Below the pieces are notes generated by a model. It worked only from the letters and a program-made list of their open reading frames with translations, did not search any database and had not been told where the DNA came from. From Anaerolineaceae bacterium (GTDB taxonomy: Bacteria > Chloroflexota > Anaerolineae > Aggregatilineales > Phototrophicaceae), in NCBI GenBank assembly GCA_020634115.1, contig JACKCH010000017.1, positions 129,853-193,852 of the forward strand: a stretch of 64,000 nucleotides of DNA, given 5' to 3'. Shown in pieces: positions 1 through 9,300 of this stretch. Position numbers and translations under genes: made by a program. Positions within the stretch are counted from its first letter, which is position 1; each line of letters opens with the position of its first letter.

Positions 1-1
1 C

Positions 2-1246
2 AAGAGTTTTACATCCACTGCCGTCGGCCTGGCGGTTACAGAAGGGCGCTTCTCAGTAGATGACCCGGTGCTGAGCTTCTTCCCGGACGAAGCCCCCGCC
101 GAGGTAAACGCTTACCTCGCGGGGATGCGGATACGCCATCTGCTGTCTATGTCTACCGGCCACGCAGAGGATTCCACGCCCCATATGACCGGGCGGCCCG
201 ATGGCAACTGGACGAAGGGCTTTTTCGAAGTGCCCGTCCTGCATCAGCCTGGCACGCACTTTCTGTATAACACGGGCGCGACATACATGCTGTCTGCTAT
301 CGTGCAGAAAACGACAGGCATGAAACTGGTGGATTATCTGAGACCGCGATTATTCGAGCCGCTAGGTATTGAAAATGCCGTTTGGGAAGAATCCCCCCAG
401 GGCATCAATACCGGCGGTTTTGGGTTGAGCATCAAAACTGCGGACATCGCCCGGTTCGGCCAGCTTTATCTGCAAAAAGGGATGTGGGGGAGCAGTCGCA
501 TCCTGCCCGAAGCCTGGGTAGCGGAGGCGACTGCTTTTCATGTGTCGAATGGCGATGATGCGGCAAGCGACTGGGCGCAGGGTTATGGCTACCAGTTCTG
601 GCGCTGCCGTCACAATGCTTACCGGGGTGATGGCGCTTTCGGCCAGTATTGCATCGTGATGCCCGAACAGGACGCGGTGCTGGCGATCACCGGCGGATTA
701 GGGGATATGCAGCCCCCCTTGAGCCTGGTCTGGGAGATTCTGCTGCCGGAGATGTGCAGTGATTCGCTGCCCGATGATACCGCCGCCCAGAATGCTCTGG
801 GCGAGAAGCTGTCCGGCTTGGCTGTTCCTCCAGTGCGGGGGCAGGTTTCATCACCAGTAGCCGCCCGCGTGTTGGGACGGACTTACAAAGTGGATGCTAA
901 TGAGTTGAATATCGAAACGCTCACACTGACAGCGGCAGAGTCCGGTTATGTCGTTCGTGCCAAGACAGCGGCAGGCGAGGAACATATCACCTGTGGCTAT
1001 GGCATCTGGCAAAAAGGCCGGACAACCTTATTCAGCCAGCCACCATCGTATGAGCCGGTACAGATCGCCGCCAGCGGTGCCTGGACAGCCGAAAGCGCTC
1101 TGACACTGGTCGTCAGGTTGGTTGAGACGCCGTTCTACAACACAGTGGTTTGTCGCTTCACTGAAGATCAGATGACTATTGAAATGACAGTCAATGTGTC
1201 GTTTGTGCCGCCGCAAATGGTTCAACTGACAGCGCACGCTTTATAG
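2..1246 (+). CDS. Beta-lactamase-family serine hydrolase, 5' partial
   Basis: The open frame runs to the left edge; the GTG at 68 is internal, because the codons from position 2 read KSFTSTAVGLA, which is the segment following the nucleophile serine of class C beta-lactamase-like enzymes (SxxK), so the SxxK lysine is probably the first codon seen. The Y-x-N position reads Y-N-T at 266-274 inside FLYNTGATYM, and a glycine-rich GAFGQ segment near 629 fits the third motif region. The family covers esterases, D-aminopeptidases and penicillin-binding-protein-like hydrolases, so the substrate cannot be named. The C-terminal third (after about base 780) is a beta-rich extension typical of family members with an added lipocalin-like domain (inference). 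It is convergent with the transporter at 1316 and shares a hairpin with it. Confidence 0.85.
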   Translation, partial: KSFTSTAVGLAVTEGRFSVDDPVLSFFPDEAPAEVNAYLAGMRIRHLLSMSTGHAEDSTPHMTGRPDGNWTKGFFEVPVLHQPGTHFLYNTGATYMLSAIVQKTTGMKLVDYLRPRLFEPLGIENAVWEESPQGINTGGFGLSIKTADIARFGQLYLQKGMWGSSRILPEAWVAEATAFHVSNGDDAASDWAQGYGYQFWRCRHNAYRGDGAFGQYCIVMPEQDAVLAITGGLGDMQPPLSLVWEILLPEMCSDSLPDDTAAQNALGEKLSGLAVPPVRGQVSSPVAARVLGRTYKVDANELNIETLTLTAAESGYVVRAKTAAGEEHITCGYGIWQKGRTTLFSQPPSYEPVQIAASGAWTAESALTLVVRLVETPFYNTVVCRFTEDQMTIEMTVNVSFVPPQMVQLTAHAL

Positions 1247-1282
1247 ATGAAAACACAAGGGGAGCGCTTGTTGTCGCTCCCC
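1247..1282 (-). terminator. Hairpin terminator between convergent genes
   Basis: Perfect 8-bp inverted repeat GGGGAGCG (1259-1266) and CGCTCCCC (1275-1282) with an 8-nt loop. Read on the minus strand it is followed by a T-rich tract (TTGTGTTTTC), so it best serves the PucC-like transporter, though it could also end the hydrolase transcript. Confidence 0.65.
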
Positions 1283-1315
1283 AGACTTCGCATTAGCTTT
1301 CTGTCGGGATTTCCG

Positions 1316-2734
1316 CTAATCCAGCGCCGCCGCCAGCACCGAGGTGGCATCCGACTGGGCTTCGCCTTGTTCTGCCTGGAAATACTGTACATTGACCTGA
1401 CTGAGCGCCCACAATGCGACAATCAATCCAATGGCTTCCAGGCCAAACACAACTCCGTAAGAAAGCGTGACGTTGCCAGTGAGCTGGACGGCAATATCGC
1501 GCACAAAGCCGCCTAATGTCACCCCGAAACCCCGTGCCAGCGTGACGACCAGCGTCCAGAATCCCAGGAATGTCCCGGCGCGACCAAAGGGACTCATTTC
1601 CATCATCATCCCCAGCGTGCCGACATTCCATACCCCCAGGCCGATACCGAGCAAAATCAGCCCCGGCGTCACCAGCCCGCGAATCTCAGCGACCGAGGAG
1701 AGCGCGAATACGGCGAAAGTCGCCACCAGCACCCACACACCGACATGCGACATGACCGTATTGGTCAGACGGGTGTAACGGCGGGAAAGCCACAGGAACA
1801 ACACTGTCCCAATAATGGACATGCTGCCCCAATAGGCGGCGAAGCGAGTCGTGTGGGCGGCGTCCATGTTGAAGACATCCCCGGCGAACGGTTCCAGTAC
1901 CAAATCCTGAGCGAAGGCGAAGATCATCGAAAGCGCCAGATACCAGAAGAAAAAGCGGGTCTGACGGTTACTCCAGGCTTGCTGGATGTCCTGGCGGAGT
2001 GTGGTCTGTGACTTCGGTTCGGCCTGCACAGCAGCAGTGCCCGTGCTTCGGCGCTCCTCACCCAACAGGGAGAAGAACCACAACGCCCCCATCACCAGCG
2101 CGCCGACGACAAACAGCGTTTGCAGAGTCTCCGGCGAAAAGCTCAGACCACCCGCCGCCGCGCTGCCTTCCTCCCGGTTGGAGGGCAGCAGGACGCCGAA
2201 GAGAATACCGGCAATCGTGAAGCCGAGCAGCAGGAAAGTCCACACAATGCCCACCGCGCGCCCGCGCTGCCTGGGGTGCGCCCGATCATAGATGAGCGCC
2301 AGAAAGGTGCTGCCGGAAAGCGCCGACCCCAGGCTAAAAAGCAGGAGTGATCCGGTTAAGAGCAGCCATACCATCGGGGTTGCTTCCCTGCCGCGCGCCA
2401 GGTCTGCCGTCAGCAAGCCCGTGCCGAGGATGCTGGTAACCATCATCAGCCGTCCCAACCATATCCAGAACAATCGCCGGTAGCCGCCAACGGCCCGTTC
2501 GTCAGAGATACGCCCGGCCCAAACCCCCAGGGGTGCCAGGAAATAGCGCAGCCCGACTAACAGGCTGATCGGTGTGGCCGCGAATCCCAGGTCAGTAATC
2601 ATGATCCGGTTCCAGACTCCGGCGGTGATGACATCCGCCATGCCGGAACCGAGATGAAACAACGCGATCTTCAGGTTATTCTTGATAGGGAGATGGGGTG
2701 AAGACTGCTGATCTTCGTGAGTCGTCTCGGTCAT
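1316..2734 (-). CDS. MFS transporter of the PucC (BCH1-like) family
   Basis: 472 residues with about 12 hydrophobic segments. The N-terminal region carries NLKIALFHLGSGMADV, GVWNRIMI and RYFLAPLGVWAGRISD, which I recognise as the PucC family signature (an MFS branch first known from bacteriochlorophyll light-harvesting complex assembly). PucC proteins act in the cytoplasmic membrane in placing or exporting pigment or LH complexes; relatives in organisms without photosynthesis have no settled role. No bacteriochlorophyll or reaction-centre gene is visible in this window. The gene stands alone on the minus strand. Family placement is fairly sure, function is not. Confidence 0.82.
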   Translation of the reverse strand: MTETTHEDQQSSPHLPIKNNLKIALFHLGSGMADVITAGVWNRIMITDLGFAATPISLLVGLRYFLAPLGVWAGRISDERAVGGYRRLFWIWLGRLMMVTSILGTGLLTADLARGREATPMVWLLLTGSLLLFSLGSALSGSTFLALIYDRAHPRQRGRAVGIVWTFLLLGFTIAGILFGVLLPSNREEGSAAAGGLSFSPETLQTLFVVGALVMGALWFFSLLGEERRSTGTAAVQAEPKSQTTLRQDIQQAWSNRQTRFFFWYLALSMIFAFAQDLVLEPFAGDVFNMDAAHTTRFAAYWGSMSIIGTVLFLWLSRRYTRLTNTVMSHVGVWVLVATFAVFALSSVAEIRGLVTPGLILLGIGLGVWNVGTLGMMMEMSPFGRAGTFLGFWTLVVTLARGFGVTLGGFVRDIAVQLTGNVTLSYGVVFGLEAIGLIVALWALSQVNVQYFQAEQGEAQSDATSVLAAALD

Positions 2735-2834
2735 TGGATACTCGATTTTTGTAGATTTTATGAGATTTATCGTGAGATTATAACATTCTTGCGCCAGACG
2801 TCAATAGGATGGGAAAGACTTTACGTGTGTAACC

Positions 2835-2866
2835 GGTGAACATGGTACAATAAAAATATGTTCACC
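2835..2866 (+). promoter_or_regulatory. uspA promoter with inverted repeat around the -10 box
   Basis: A 9-bp perfect inverted repeat, GGTGAACAT at 2835-2843 and ATGTTCACC at 2858-2866, brackets a near-consensus -10 element TACAAT (2846-2851). No good -35 hexamer lies 17 bp upstream. The geometry suggests an operator bound by a dimeric regulator that would cover the promoter; the regulator is not identified. Confidence 0.5.
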
Positions 2867-2885
2867 ATGCACATAGGAGTTTGTG

Positions 2886-3353
2886 ATGTCGGCACAAGGT
2901 CGCTACAAAAAAATCGTCGTTCCACTGGATGGTTCGGGATGGTCTGAACGAGCGATTCCGCACGCAGTGGACATTGCTCGGAACAACAATGCCGAACTGA
3001 TCTTGCTGCATGTTTTTCGTCCCCCCACGCATGAGTTCACCGATCAGATTGCCCTGGCCGGGCAAGAAGGACAGATTCAGAATCTGCGGGAGGAAGTCAA
3101 GCAGTATTTGATCGGCCTGCGCTCGACCCTTCGCAGTGAAAACACGGAGGTTCGCATTCAGTTTATTGAAGGCGTCGGGATCGCCAGTTTGATCTGTGAC
3201 TACGTGAATGACGAGGGGTGTGATCTGGTGGTCATGAGCACGCACGGGCGCACCGGGCTGGGGCGCTTCCTGTTTGGCAGCATCACCCATAAAGTCATGG
3301 AATGTGTCAAAGTGCCTGTTCTTCTGGTTCGCCCCGATAGAAGTAATGATTGA
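2886..3353 (+). CDS. Universal stress protein, UspA family
   Basis: 155 residues, one Usp domain: KKIVVPLDGSGWSERAI at the N-terminus and the ATP-binding-type signature VMSTHGRTGLGRFLFGS (G-2x-G-9x-G(S/T)) near the C-terminus, followed by VPVLLVRP. It is a cytoplasmic stress-response protein that probably binds ATP. The ATG at 2886 is preferred over the GTG at 2883 because AGGAG (2875-2879) lies 6 bp upstream of it. It is monocistronic; the inverted repeat over its -10 box suggests dedicated repression or activation. Confidence 0.92.
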   Translation: MSAQGRYKKIVVPLDGSGWSERAIPHAVDIARNNNAELILLHVFRPPTHEFTDQIALAGQEGQIQNLREEVKQYLIGLRSTLRSENTEVRIQFIEGVGIASLICDYVNDEGCDLVVMSTHGRTGLGRFLFGSITHKVMECVKVPVLLVRPDRSND

Positions 3354-3432
3354 ACGGCGGTAGCGCTCGGTCATATTGCGTTCTGGCACAACAACCAATG
3401 GGGGCTGTCAGTCGAAGCAGTCCCCGCTGAAT

Positions 3433-3921
3433 TTAGCGCGGAGCGATGCGATCAAAGGGGGCTTCGCGTTCCGTCACCGCCCGTCGTATCATTTCAACAG
3501 CCCGCAGGGCAGCCATCCGTTCCTCGGTTGGCAGTTCAAGGGCGCTGAATTCATCTTCATCCAGCAGGATAACCTGGCCGCTGGGCCTGACAAACACATC
3601 CAGCGCCAGATCATCAGCGCGGATCATTTCCTTATGCAGTTCTGCCGGGCGCGTGATATTACAGTACCATCCCTTAATGCGCGAACTCTCCCCATCCTGC
3701 ACCTGGAAAATATTGTACCAGCGGTCATCGTAAAACCACTCAATAAACACATCTCCCTGACGAAATTTCACAAACCCCAGGTCAACATCGCCGCGTTGGA
3801 AGATGGCTCGCAAACAAACCCAGTGCGGCCCACTATCCAGGACAGCGCCATCATACTTGGTGACGAGTTGGCCGCTGTGGTTGAATTTATGCACAACTAT
3901 CGCAGACATATAAACTCCCAT
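3433..3921 (-). CDS. DUF402 domain protein (FomD/Ntdp-like)
   Basis: 162 residues matching the DUF402 fold: the central part has W-C and D-x-Y/W patterns (GWYCNITRP, DLALDVFVRPSG, LLDEDEF) typical of this family, whose studied members are Mg/Mn-dependent nucleotide phosphohydrolases (for example FomD, Ntdp). The acidic residues DDLALD and DEDEF are the likely metal ligands. It is located 44 bp downstream of thiamine pyrophosphokinase on the same strand and probably in the same transcript, which fits a nucleotide di/triphosphate role. A second start at 3909 also has a GGAG ahead of it, so the first four residues are uncertain. Confidence 0.75.
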   Translation of the reverse strand: MGVYMSAIVVHKFNHSGQLVTKYDGAVLDSGPHWVCLRAIFQRGDVDLGFVKFRQGDVFIEWFYDDRWYNIFQVQDGESSRIKGWYCNITRPAELHKEMIRADDLALDVFVRPSGQVILLDEDEFSALELPTEERMAALRAVEMIRRAVTEREAPFDRIAPR

Positions 3922-3964
3922 ATCTCAAAACTCCCAGCGAGCGCTTCCGGGGAGTGAAAGGCTG

Positions 3965-4618
3965 TCACGCCCGCCCAAGCGTCCTCACGACCAGCAGGAT
4001 GCCGGTTTCAAACTGGATGCGTGCGGTTCCGGCCTGCATAACATTGCTGACACCGCGTGCCGGGCCAAATGCCAGGGTCTCACCGCGCAGCGGATAGCGC
4101 AGTTGATCGGTCTCGATGTGTTCTACCGCGCCCCCCAGCGGCACCAGCGAAAGGGTATCGCCGGGTGCGCCCTCTATCTGCCAGTCACCGGGTAACAAGA
4201 GAAAGGCTTCCTGGTTACCCGATACCAGCCGAACATCCCGCCCGCGCAGATTGGGCAGCGCCATCAGATAGACATTACTCAAGGTCTGGTCAAGCCGGTT
4301 GCCAACACCGCCAATGACGCGAATCCAATCTGCATCCAGGTGCGCGGCATAATTCAGTGCCAGTTCGAGATCAGTTTCATCTTTTTCCGGCGGGTAGCGC
4401 AAAATCTGTACCTGATCGGCAGCCAGATCGTGTAATTCGCCGGTTTCCAGCGAATCCATATCTCCGATCACCGTATCAACAATGCACCCAAAACGGCGGG
4501 CTAACCGCGCCCCGCCATCCGCCGCAATCACATTGGCGTCAAGCGCCGCCGCCAGCGTCTGTTGTACCATTGGCCCGTCATTAGCGTCACCGTTGGCGAA
4601 GATCAGGACTTGTTTCAT
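3965..4618 (-). CDS. Thiamine pyrophosphokinase
   Basis: 217 residues. Shows the family's GDANDG near the N-terminus, AADGGARLA, the hallmark VIGDMDS metal/ATP motif, and PPEKDETDLELAL, followed by a C-terminal beta-sandwich domain with the NVMQAG-type thiamine pocket segment (SNVMQAGTA). It converts thiamine plus ATP to thiamine diphosphate in the cytoplasm. The frame is open for 79 further codons upstream, but those codons overlap the hydrolase gene in another frame and look unlike protein; the ATG at 4618 (MKQVLIFANGD) matches the family start. It follows the hydrolase gene by 25 bp, suggesting an operon hydrolase-TPK-DUF402. Confidence 0.92.
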   Translation of the reverse strand: MKQVLIFANGDANDGPMVQQTLAAALDANVIAADGGARLARRFGCIVDTVIGDMDSLETGELHDLAADQVQILRYPPEKDETDLELALNYAAHLDADWIRVIGGVGNRLDQTLSNVYLMALPNLRGRDVRLVSGNQEAFLLLPGDWQIEGAPGDTLSLVPLGGAVEHIETDQLRYPLRGETLAFGPARGVSNVMQAGTARIQFETGILLVVRTLGRA

Positions 4619-4643
4619 CGCTGTGCGATCCGTAGAGGTTTCA

Positions 4644-5672
4644 TCACCGCGTGCGGCGCTTCCACCGTTCTTTGATCTCCAGTTCGCTGATGTTGGGAAT
4701 ATCCAGGAAATCGCTGACCAGACGAGGAAAGCGTTCATATTCCAGCATTGGGAAGTGGCGGACACCTTGCAGCGGGATTGGCAGCAGCCGGTCGTCTTTG
4801 TCTCCCGTAATGTACGTCCAGATGTCCTCGCTGGGCTGTTCCAGCAGTATATCATCCGTGCCGTGAATAATAATAACGGGCATGGGCAGCAGGCGGATGG
4901 TATCTAACAAACGCCCGCTGTCAAAATTCATGATACTGGACTTAACCGCTTTTTGGTCGGCTTTGTTGACATCCACCAGGAGTTTCTCGTGCTCCGGCTC
5001 AGAACGCTTGAAACAGCGCCCTAACAGGGTTTCCAGGTCGCTCCCTCCGATTTTTTCAAGGAGCGGATTGCTGACCGGGGTTGTCGAGCGTTTTGACTCG
5101 TTGTGTTCCAGGGCGGAGAGCTGAGCGGCTGCTGAAGCCATCTCGCTTTGTGTCCGCGCCTTGGAAGCCTCCAGCAGCGCGGCCCGCATGGCAGAACTGG
5201 CGTTCATGATAGTGGCTTCGGGGCTGGCAGCGCCGTCATTGAGTGGGCGGTTGTCGGTGAGCGCCACAGCGCGGCCCGCTGGTATCCGTGTCGCCAGATC
5301 GCCCGGGTCGAACAGCGGCGGGTTAACCAGTACCAGCCGGGGGATACGTTCGGGGTCCCGGCGGGCGATTTCGATGGCGACGAGCGCCCCTAAGCCATGC
5401 CCGATAAGTGCAGTTTTGGGCTGCCCCATATCCTTCATGAAATCTACCAGCATTTGCACCTGGTGGTCGAGTGTATACCGGTTCTCATTCTTGCCGGAAT
5501 CCCCAAAGCCAAACAGGTCAATTGCATAGACACGATATTTGGCCTGCAACTGCTGCATGGTTGGCACCCAATAACGCCAGGAACCAATCCAGCCGTGCAG
5601 GAGATATACCGGACGACCTCGCCCCAGCACTTCGTAATGAACGAGATCTCCCCCTAATGTAATGGCGCTCAT
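4644..5672 (-). CDS. Alpha/beta-hydrolase fold protein lacking the nucleophile serine
   Basis: 342 residues with the standard order: LLHGW oxyanion strand (about residues 24-28), IDLFGFGDS, the nucleophile-elbow strand, a helical cap, the acid strand IIIHGTDD, and the catalytic-His segment VRHFPMLE. The elbow reads G-H-G-L-G, with glycine (codon GGC at 5394-5396, residue 93) where the family has serine, while the Asp and His positions are kept. It may be a non-hydrolytic member (binding protein or cofactor-less enzyme) or a recently inactivated hydrolase. The cap is larger than usual, with a charged stretch around residues 165-200. It heads a probable operon with thiamine pyrophosphokinase. 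Confidence 0.8.
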   Translation of the reverse strand: MSAITLGGDLVHYEVLGRGRPVYLLHGWIGSWRYWVPTMQQLQAKYRVYAIDLFGFGDSGKNENRYTLDHQVQMLVDFMKDMGQPKTALIGHGLGALVAIEIARRDPERIPRLVLVNPPLFDPGDLATRIPAGRAVALTDNRPLNDGAASPEATIMNASSAMRAALLEASKARTQSEMASAAAQLSALEHNESKRSTTPVSNPLLEKIGGSDLETLLGRCFKRSEPEHEKLLVDVNKADQKAVKSSIMNFDSGRLLDTIRLLPMPVIIIHGTDDILLEQPSEDIWTYITGDKDDRLLPIPLQGVRHFPMLEYERFPRLVSDFLDIPNISELEIKERWKRRTR

Positions 5673-5932
5673 AAAATGCCAGTCCCAGTGTACAAGTTTA
5701 TCCGCATTCGTTCTCGAGTATTCCCCATTTGACCGTTACATCCGGCGGGTCTGGGGCAAATAATAACACATGGATACGTTATGCCGAAATCAAGCTCGTG
5801 AATTGGCGCGACCATTGGCATCATTCGCTTGACTTGTGAGCAACATACTGTATGAACAGCCCCGGCACCGGTAGGCTGACAGTCGGATCAGGTGCGATAC
5901 AGGTTTTGTGTGGCGGCTGTGTCAGCCCAGGC

Positions 5933-6310
5933 TTACGAGATACCGTTCTGCGCCAGGATTTCCGAGACACGCCGCGTTAATTCTTCAGGCGCGAATGGCT
6001 TCAGAATATACGCGGCTGCGCCGACCTCCAACCCGGTCTGCACTTCTTCATCCTGTCCCTTGGCCGAAAGAAAGATCACCGGAATATCCTTGACTTCAGG
6101 AATTTGCTTCATCTGGCGGCAGGCTTCATACCCCGTCATGCGCGGCATTCGCACATCCATCATGATTAAATCGGGCTTGACCTGGGGTGCCAACTCCAAC
6201 GCTTCTGCTCCGTTAGCAGCTTGTGTGACCTCGTGCCCGGCAAAAACCAGCGTGAAGTTGATAAGCTCGCGAATATCCCGTTCATCTTCTGCTACTAGAA
6301 TATGTGCCAT
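5933..6310 (-). CDS. Single-domain response regulator (CheY-like)
   Basis: 125 residues, a lone receiver domain: acidic pair E8-D9, phosphoacceptor D52 in MMDVRMP, Ser in FLSAKG at the usual Thr/Ser position and Lys in LKPF. There is no output domain, so it acts through protein contacts or as a phosphotransfer intermediate. It is the last gene of the signalling operon, 30 bp after the giant kinase, and is the natural candidate for phosphoryl acceptance from it (inference from position). Confidence 0.92.
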   Translation of the reverse strand: MAHILVAEDERDIRELINFTLVFAGHEVTQAANGAEALELAPQVKPDLIMMDVRMPRMTGYEACRQMKQIPEVKDIPVIFLSAKGQDEEVQTGLEVGAAAYILKPFAPEELTRRVSEILAQNGIS

Positions 6311-6340
6311 AGGTTTTTGCTCATCCCCTGCTGCATCGTA

Positions 6341-9300
6341 TTATTTGCTCCCCTCATGTTCTGGTTGTTCAAATGGCAGCGACACGAAAAATGTCGTGCC
6401 TTTGCCTTGCTCTGATTCAAACCAGACCGTGCCATGATGCATTTCCACCAACTGCTTGACAATAGGCAGCCCTAACCCAGTCCCCGCGACATCCATCACC
6501 AGGGCATGGTCTTCGTAGCGTTCAAATCGCTCCCAAATACGGGGTTGGAACTCAGGCGGAATCCCGATTCCGGTATCCGAGACGGATATTAATATTTCAT
6601 CGCCTTGACTCTGGGCCTTAACGCCAATCTTACCACCGGCATAGGTGTAATTGAAAGCGTTGTCAATCAGGTTGGTCATGATCTGGGTGAGTTTATGTGG
6701 GTCAACCATCACTGGTGGAATCTGCGGTTCGATTTCCAGTGTAACGGCGAGCTGCTTGTTTTCACTCTCAACGCGATGTTGCAGACTGGTCACAAGTGGC
6801 GTGAGGATGTTTGTGATTTCGACCAGGTCGAGATTCAGGCGCTCGCCAGCGTCAATCTTGGAAATGTTCAGCAGGTCGTCTACCAGATGGCTCAGACGAT
6901 CCGCATTGGTCTTGATCTTTGAGAGGAAGCTCTTTTGCGCTTCGGGGATTTCGCCCGCAACGCCCATAAGCAGCAGGTCAGCAAAACCCTTGATGCTGGT
7001 CATCGGGGTGCGCAGTTCGTGCGATACGTTCGAGACAAACTGGCTCTTGATCTGGTCCACCTCGACTTCTTTTGTGATGTCACGGAAAACCGATACCGTC
7101 CCCAGGAAGCGTTCGGCGGTGAAAACCGGGGACAGATGGACACTGACGACTCGTTTGCCCAGGTTGAGCCGTTCTTCCAGGAACGAGCCTTCCGGGTGTT
7201 GCTCCGGGTCGCGCTGCCACTCAATTATGGTGTCCGACCATTTGTGGGCCGAACCGCCAAATATCCCGGTCAGGCGTTGCAGTGTCTGACCTAGCACATG
7301 GTCACGAGGCAGGTCAAGGATGCGCTGGGCTGCCGGATTGAACAGAACCACCACGCCTTCAGCATCCGCCAGCATAACGCCGTCAGCAATACTGTCGAGG
7401 ATCGCGGTGTTTTTCTCTGCCTCTTCCTGTTCAGCACGAAGCAGCACGCCCAGCCGTTCCGCCTGGTCACGAATCAGGTGGTACAGCTCGGCGTTCGACA
7501 TAGACGAGGCGATCTGGTTAGCAGCGGCAACCACCAGTTTAATCTGGCTTTCGGTAAACACACCGGACTTTCGGCTCAACAGGACGATGACACCCTGCAC
7601 ATCGTCGTTGGTTTCCAGTTGTACGGCCAGGGCGCTGCTCCAGTTTCGTGCCTCAGCGTCGTTGGCATCCCAGTAGGGCTGTTCCTGCAGGTCATCCACA
7701 ACCACATAGGAGTCGTTGCCAATCAGCCACTCGGCTAATTTCTGGGCCGGGTGCGGTTTGACCATATACTGCTTGGGATCGCCGTGCAGGGTAGTGCGCG
7801 GGAAAAGCTGATCCGTCATCGGGTCAATGAGCATCACCGTCCCGTCGTCAGCATTCACCGCTTTAACCACCATTTCCAATGCCCGCGCCAGCACCCGATC
7901 CAGGTCAAGTGTCCGCGCCAGGTCAGAGGTGATATGGTACAGCGTGTCAATCCGGTCACGCTCCTTTTGCAGTTCGGCGGTACGTTCCTGCACGCGGAGG
8001 TGGAGTTCATCGGCAAAACTGCGGATCTGCTTGAATAGGCGCGCGTTCTGGATAGCCGCGCCTAACTGTGTGCCTACCGTCATCAACAAACGTTCGTCAT
8101 TAATGCCGAATGTCCGGTTGCGCTGCGAATCACGGACGGCCAGCACACCCATGACCTGGTCACCGGCTACTACGGGCACGCCCAGATAACTCTTGACCTG
8201 GCCCTCGCCGTTTGTAATCCCCAGGTTACGGCGCATGTCGTTGGCATCCCAGTTACCGCCGCCCAGCGTCAGTGAGCGCCGGTGGCGGATAATAAAGGAC
8301 ACCTCATCCGTATTGAGAATGCGCGGTTCAATGGCGTATTCCTTGCCCTGCGCCACCGCCAGGGGGAAGTTTATTTGCTGTGACTCATTGTCGTAGAGTG
8401 CCAGGTAGAGTTCATCCGCGTCAGTCACGCGCGGGATTTGCTCCCGAATGATGGTGATCATATCGTCCATTTCAAGGGTGGATGAGATCGCCTGGCTGAG
8501 ATTGTTAATGATAAAACTTTCTTCCACCAGCGCCGCAGTTTCGGTTGAGAGCCGTGCGTTCTGGATGGCAATCGCGGCCTGTGAACTCAGAGCCTGTGCC
8601 AGGCGGCTTTCCTGGTACCCAAAAGACTGGTTGGGGTTATTGGTGCCGAGCTGGACAAGCCCGATGGACTGGTCACGCACAACCAGCGGGACCAGGGCAT
8701 GAAGCACATTGCCACGTTCGGTCAGCAGCGCCAATTCAGCCCGGTCAATCGTTGGCGCATTGGCTTGTAGTATCAGAATTTCGCGGCTTTCCATCGCCCG
8801 CAGCCGAACCGGATGTTCGCGCAGGTTATACATCTGGGCGCTGTCTTTGACTTTTTCCGGGCTGCGGGGTTTGTCAATTTCGACAGTCAGGACATTCTCT
8901 ACATTGTCCCACAGCATGATGCTGCAATCATCCATCATCAACGCTTGCAGCATCAGGGATGCCACACTGCGATACACGTCGTCCAGGTTGAGGGTGAGCG
9001 AAGTCGCCTGTGCCGCCTCCAGCAGCGTTTCCAGTTCATGGCTGCGCACCAGGGTTTGCTCGAGCAGGTTGGTATTCTGGACAGCAATAGCGGCCTGGTT
9101 TGCGATAATCTGGCCCAGTTCGATTTGCTCTTCATTGAAGCGCCGGATGCCGAAGGGCGTCTCCAACTCGAACGCGCCGATCACCTGCCCGCCAACGGTC
9201 ATGGGAATCAGGCCGTAAGTAACCACACCCCGGGGAACCAATTCCTGTTTGATCGGGTCGTCGTCCGGCAGGTCAGCAATGTTCTCATAAATTAGAGGTT

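Noticed and set aside
4619..4855. N-terminal extension of thiamine pyrophosphokinase
   Set aside because: Out of character with the family, and overlaps the hydrolase gene in another frame; the internal ATG gives the normal N-terminus.
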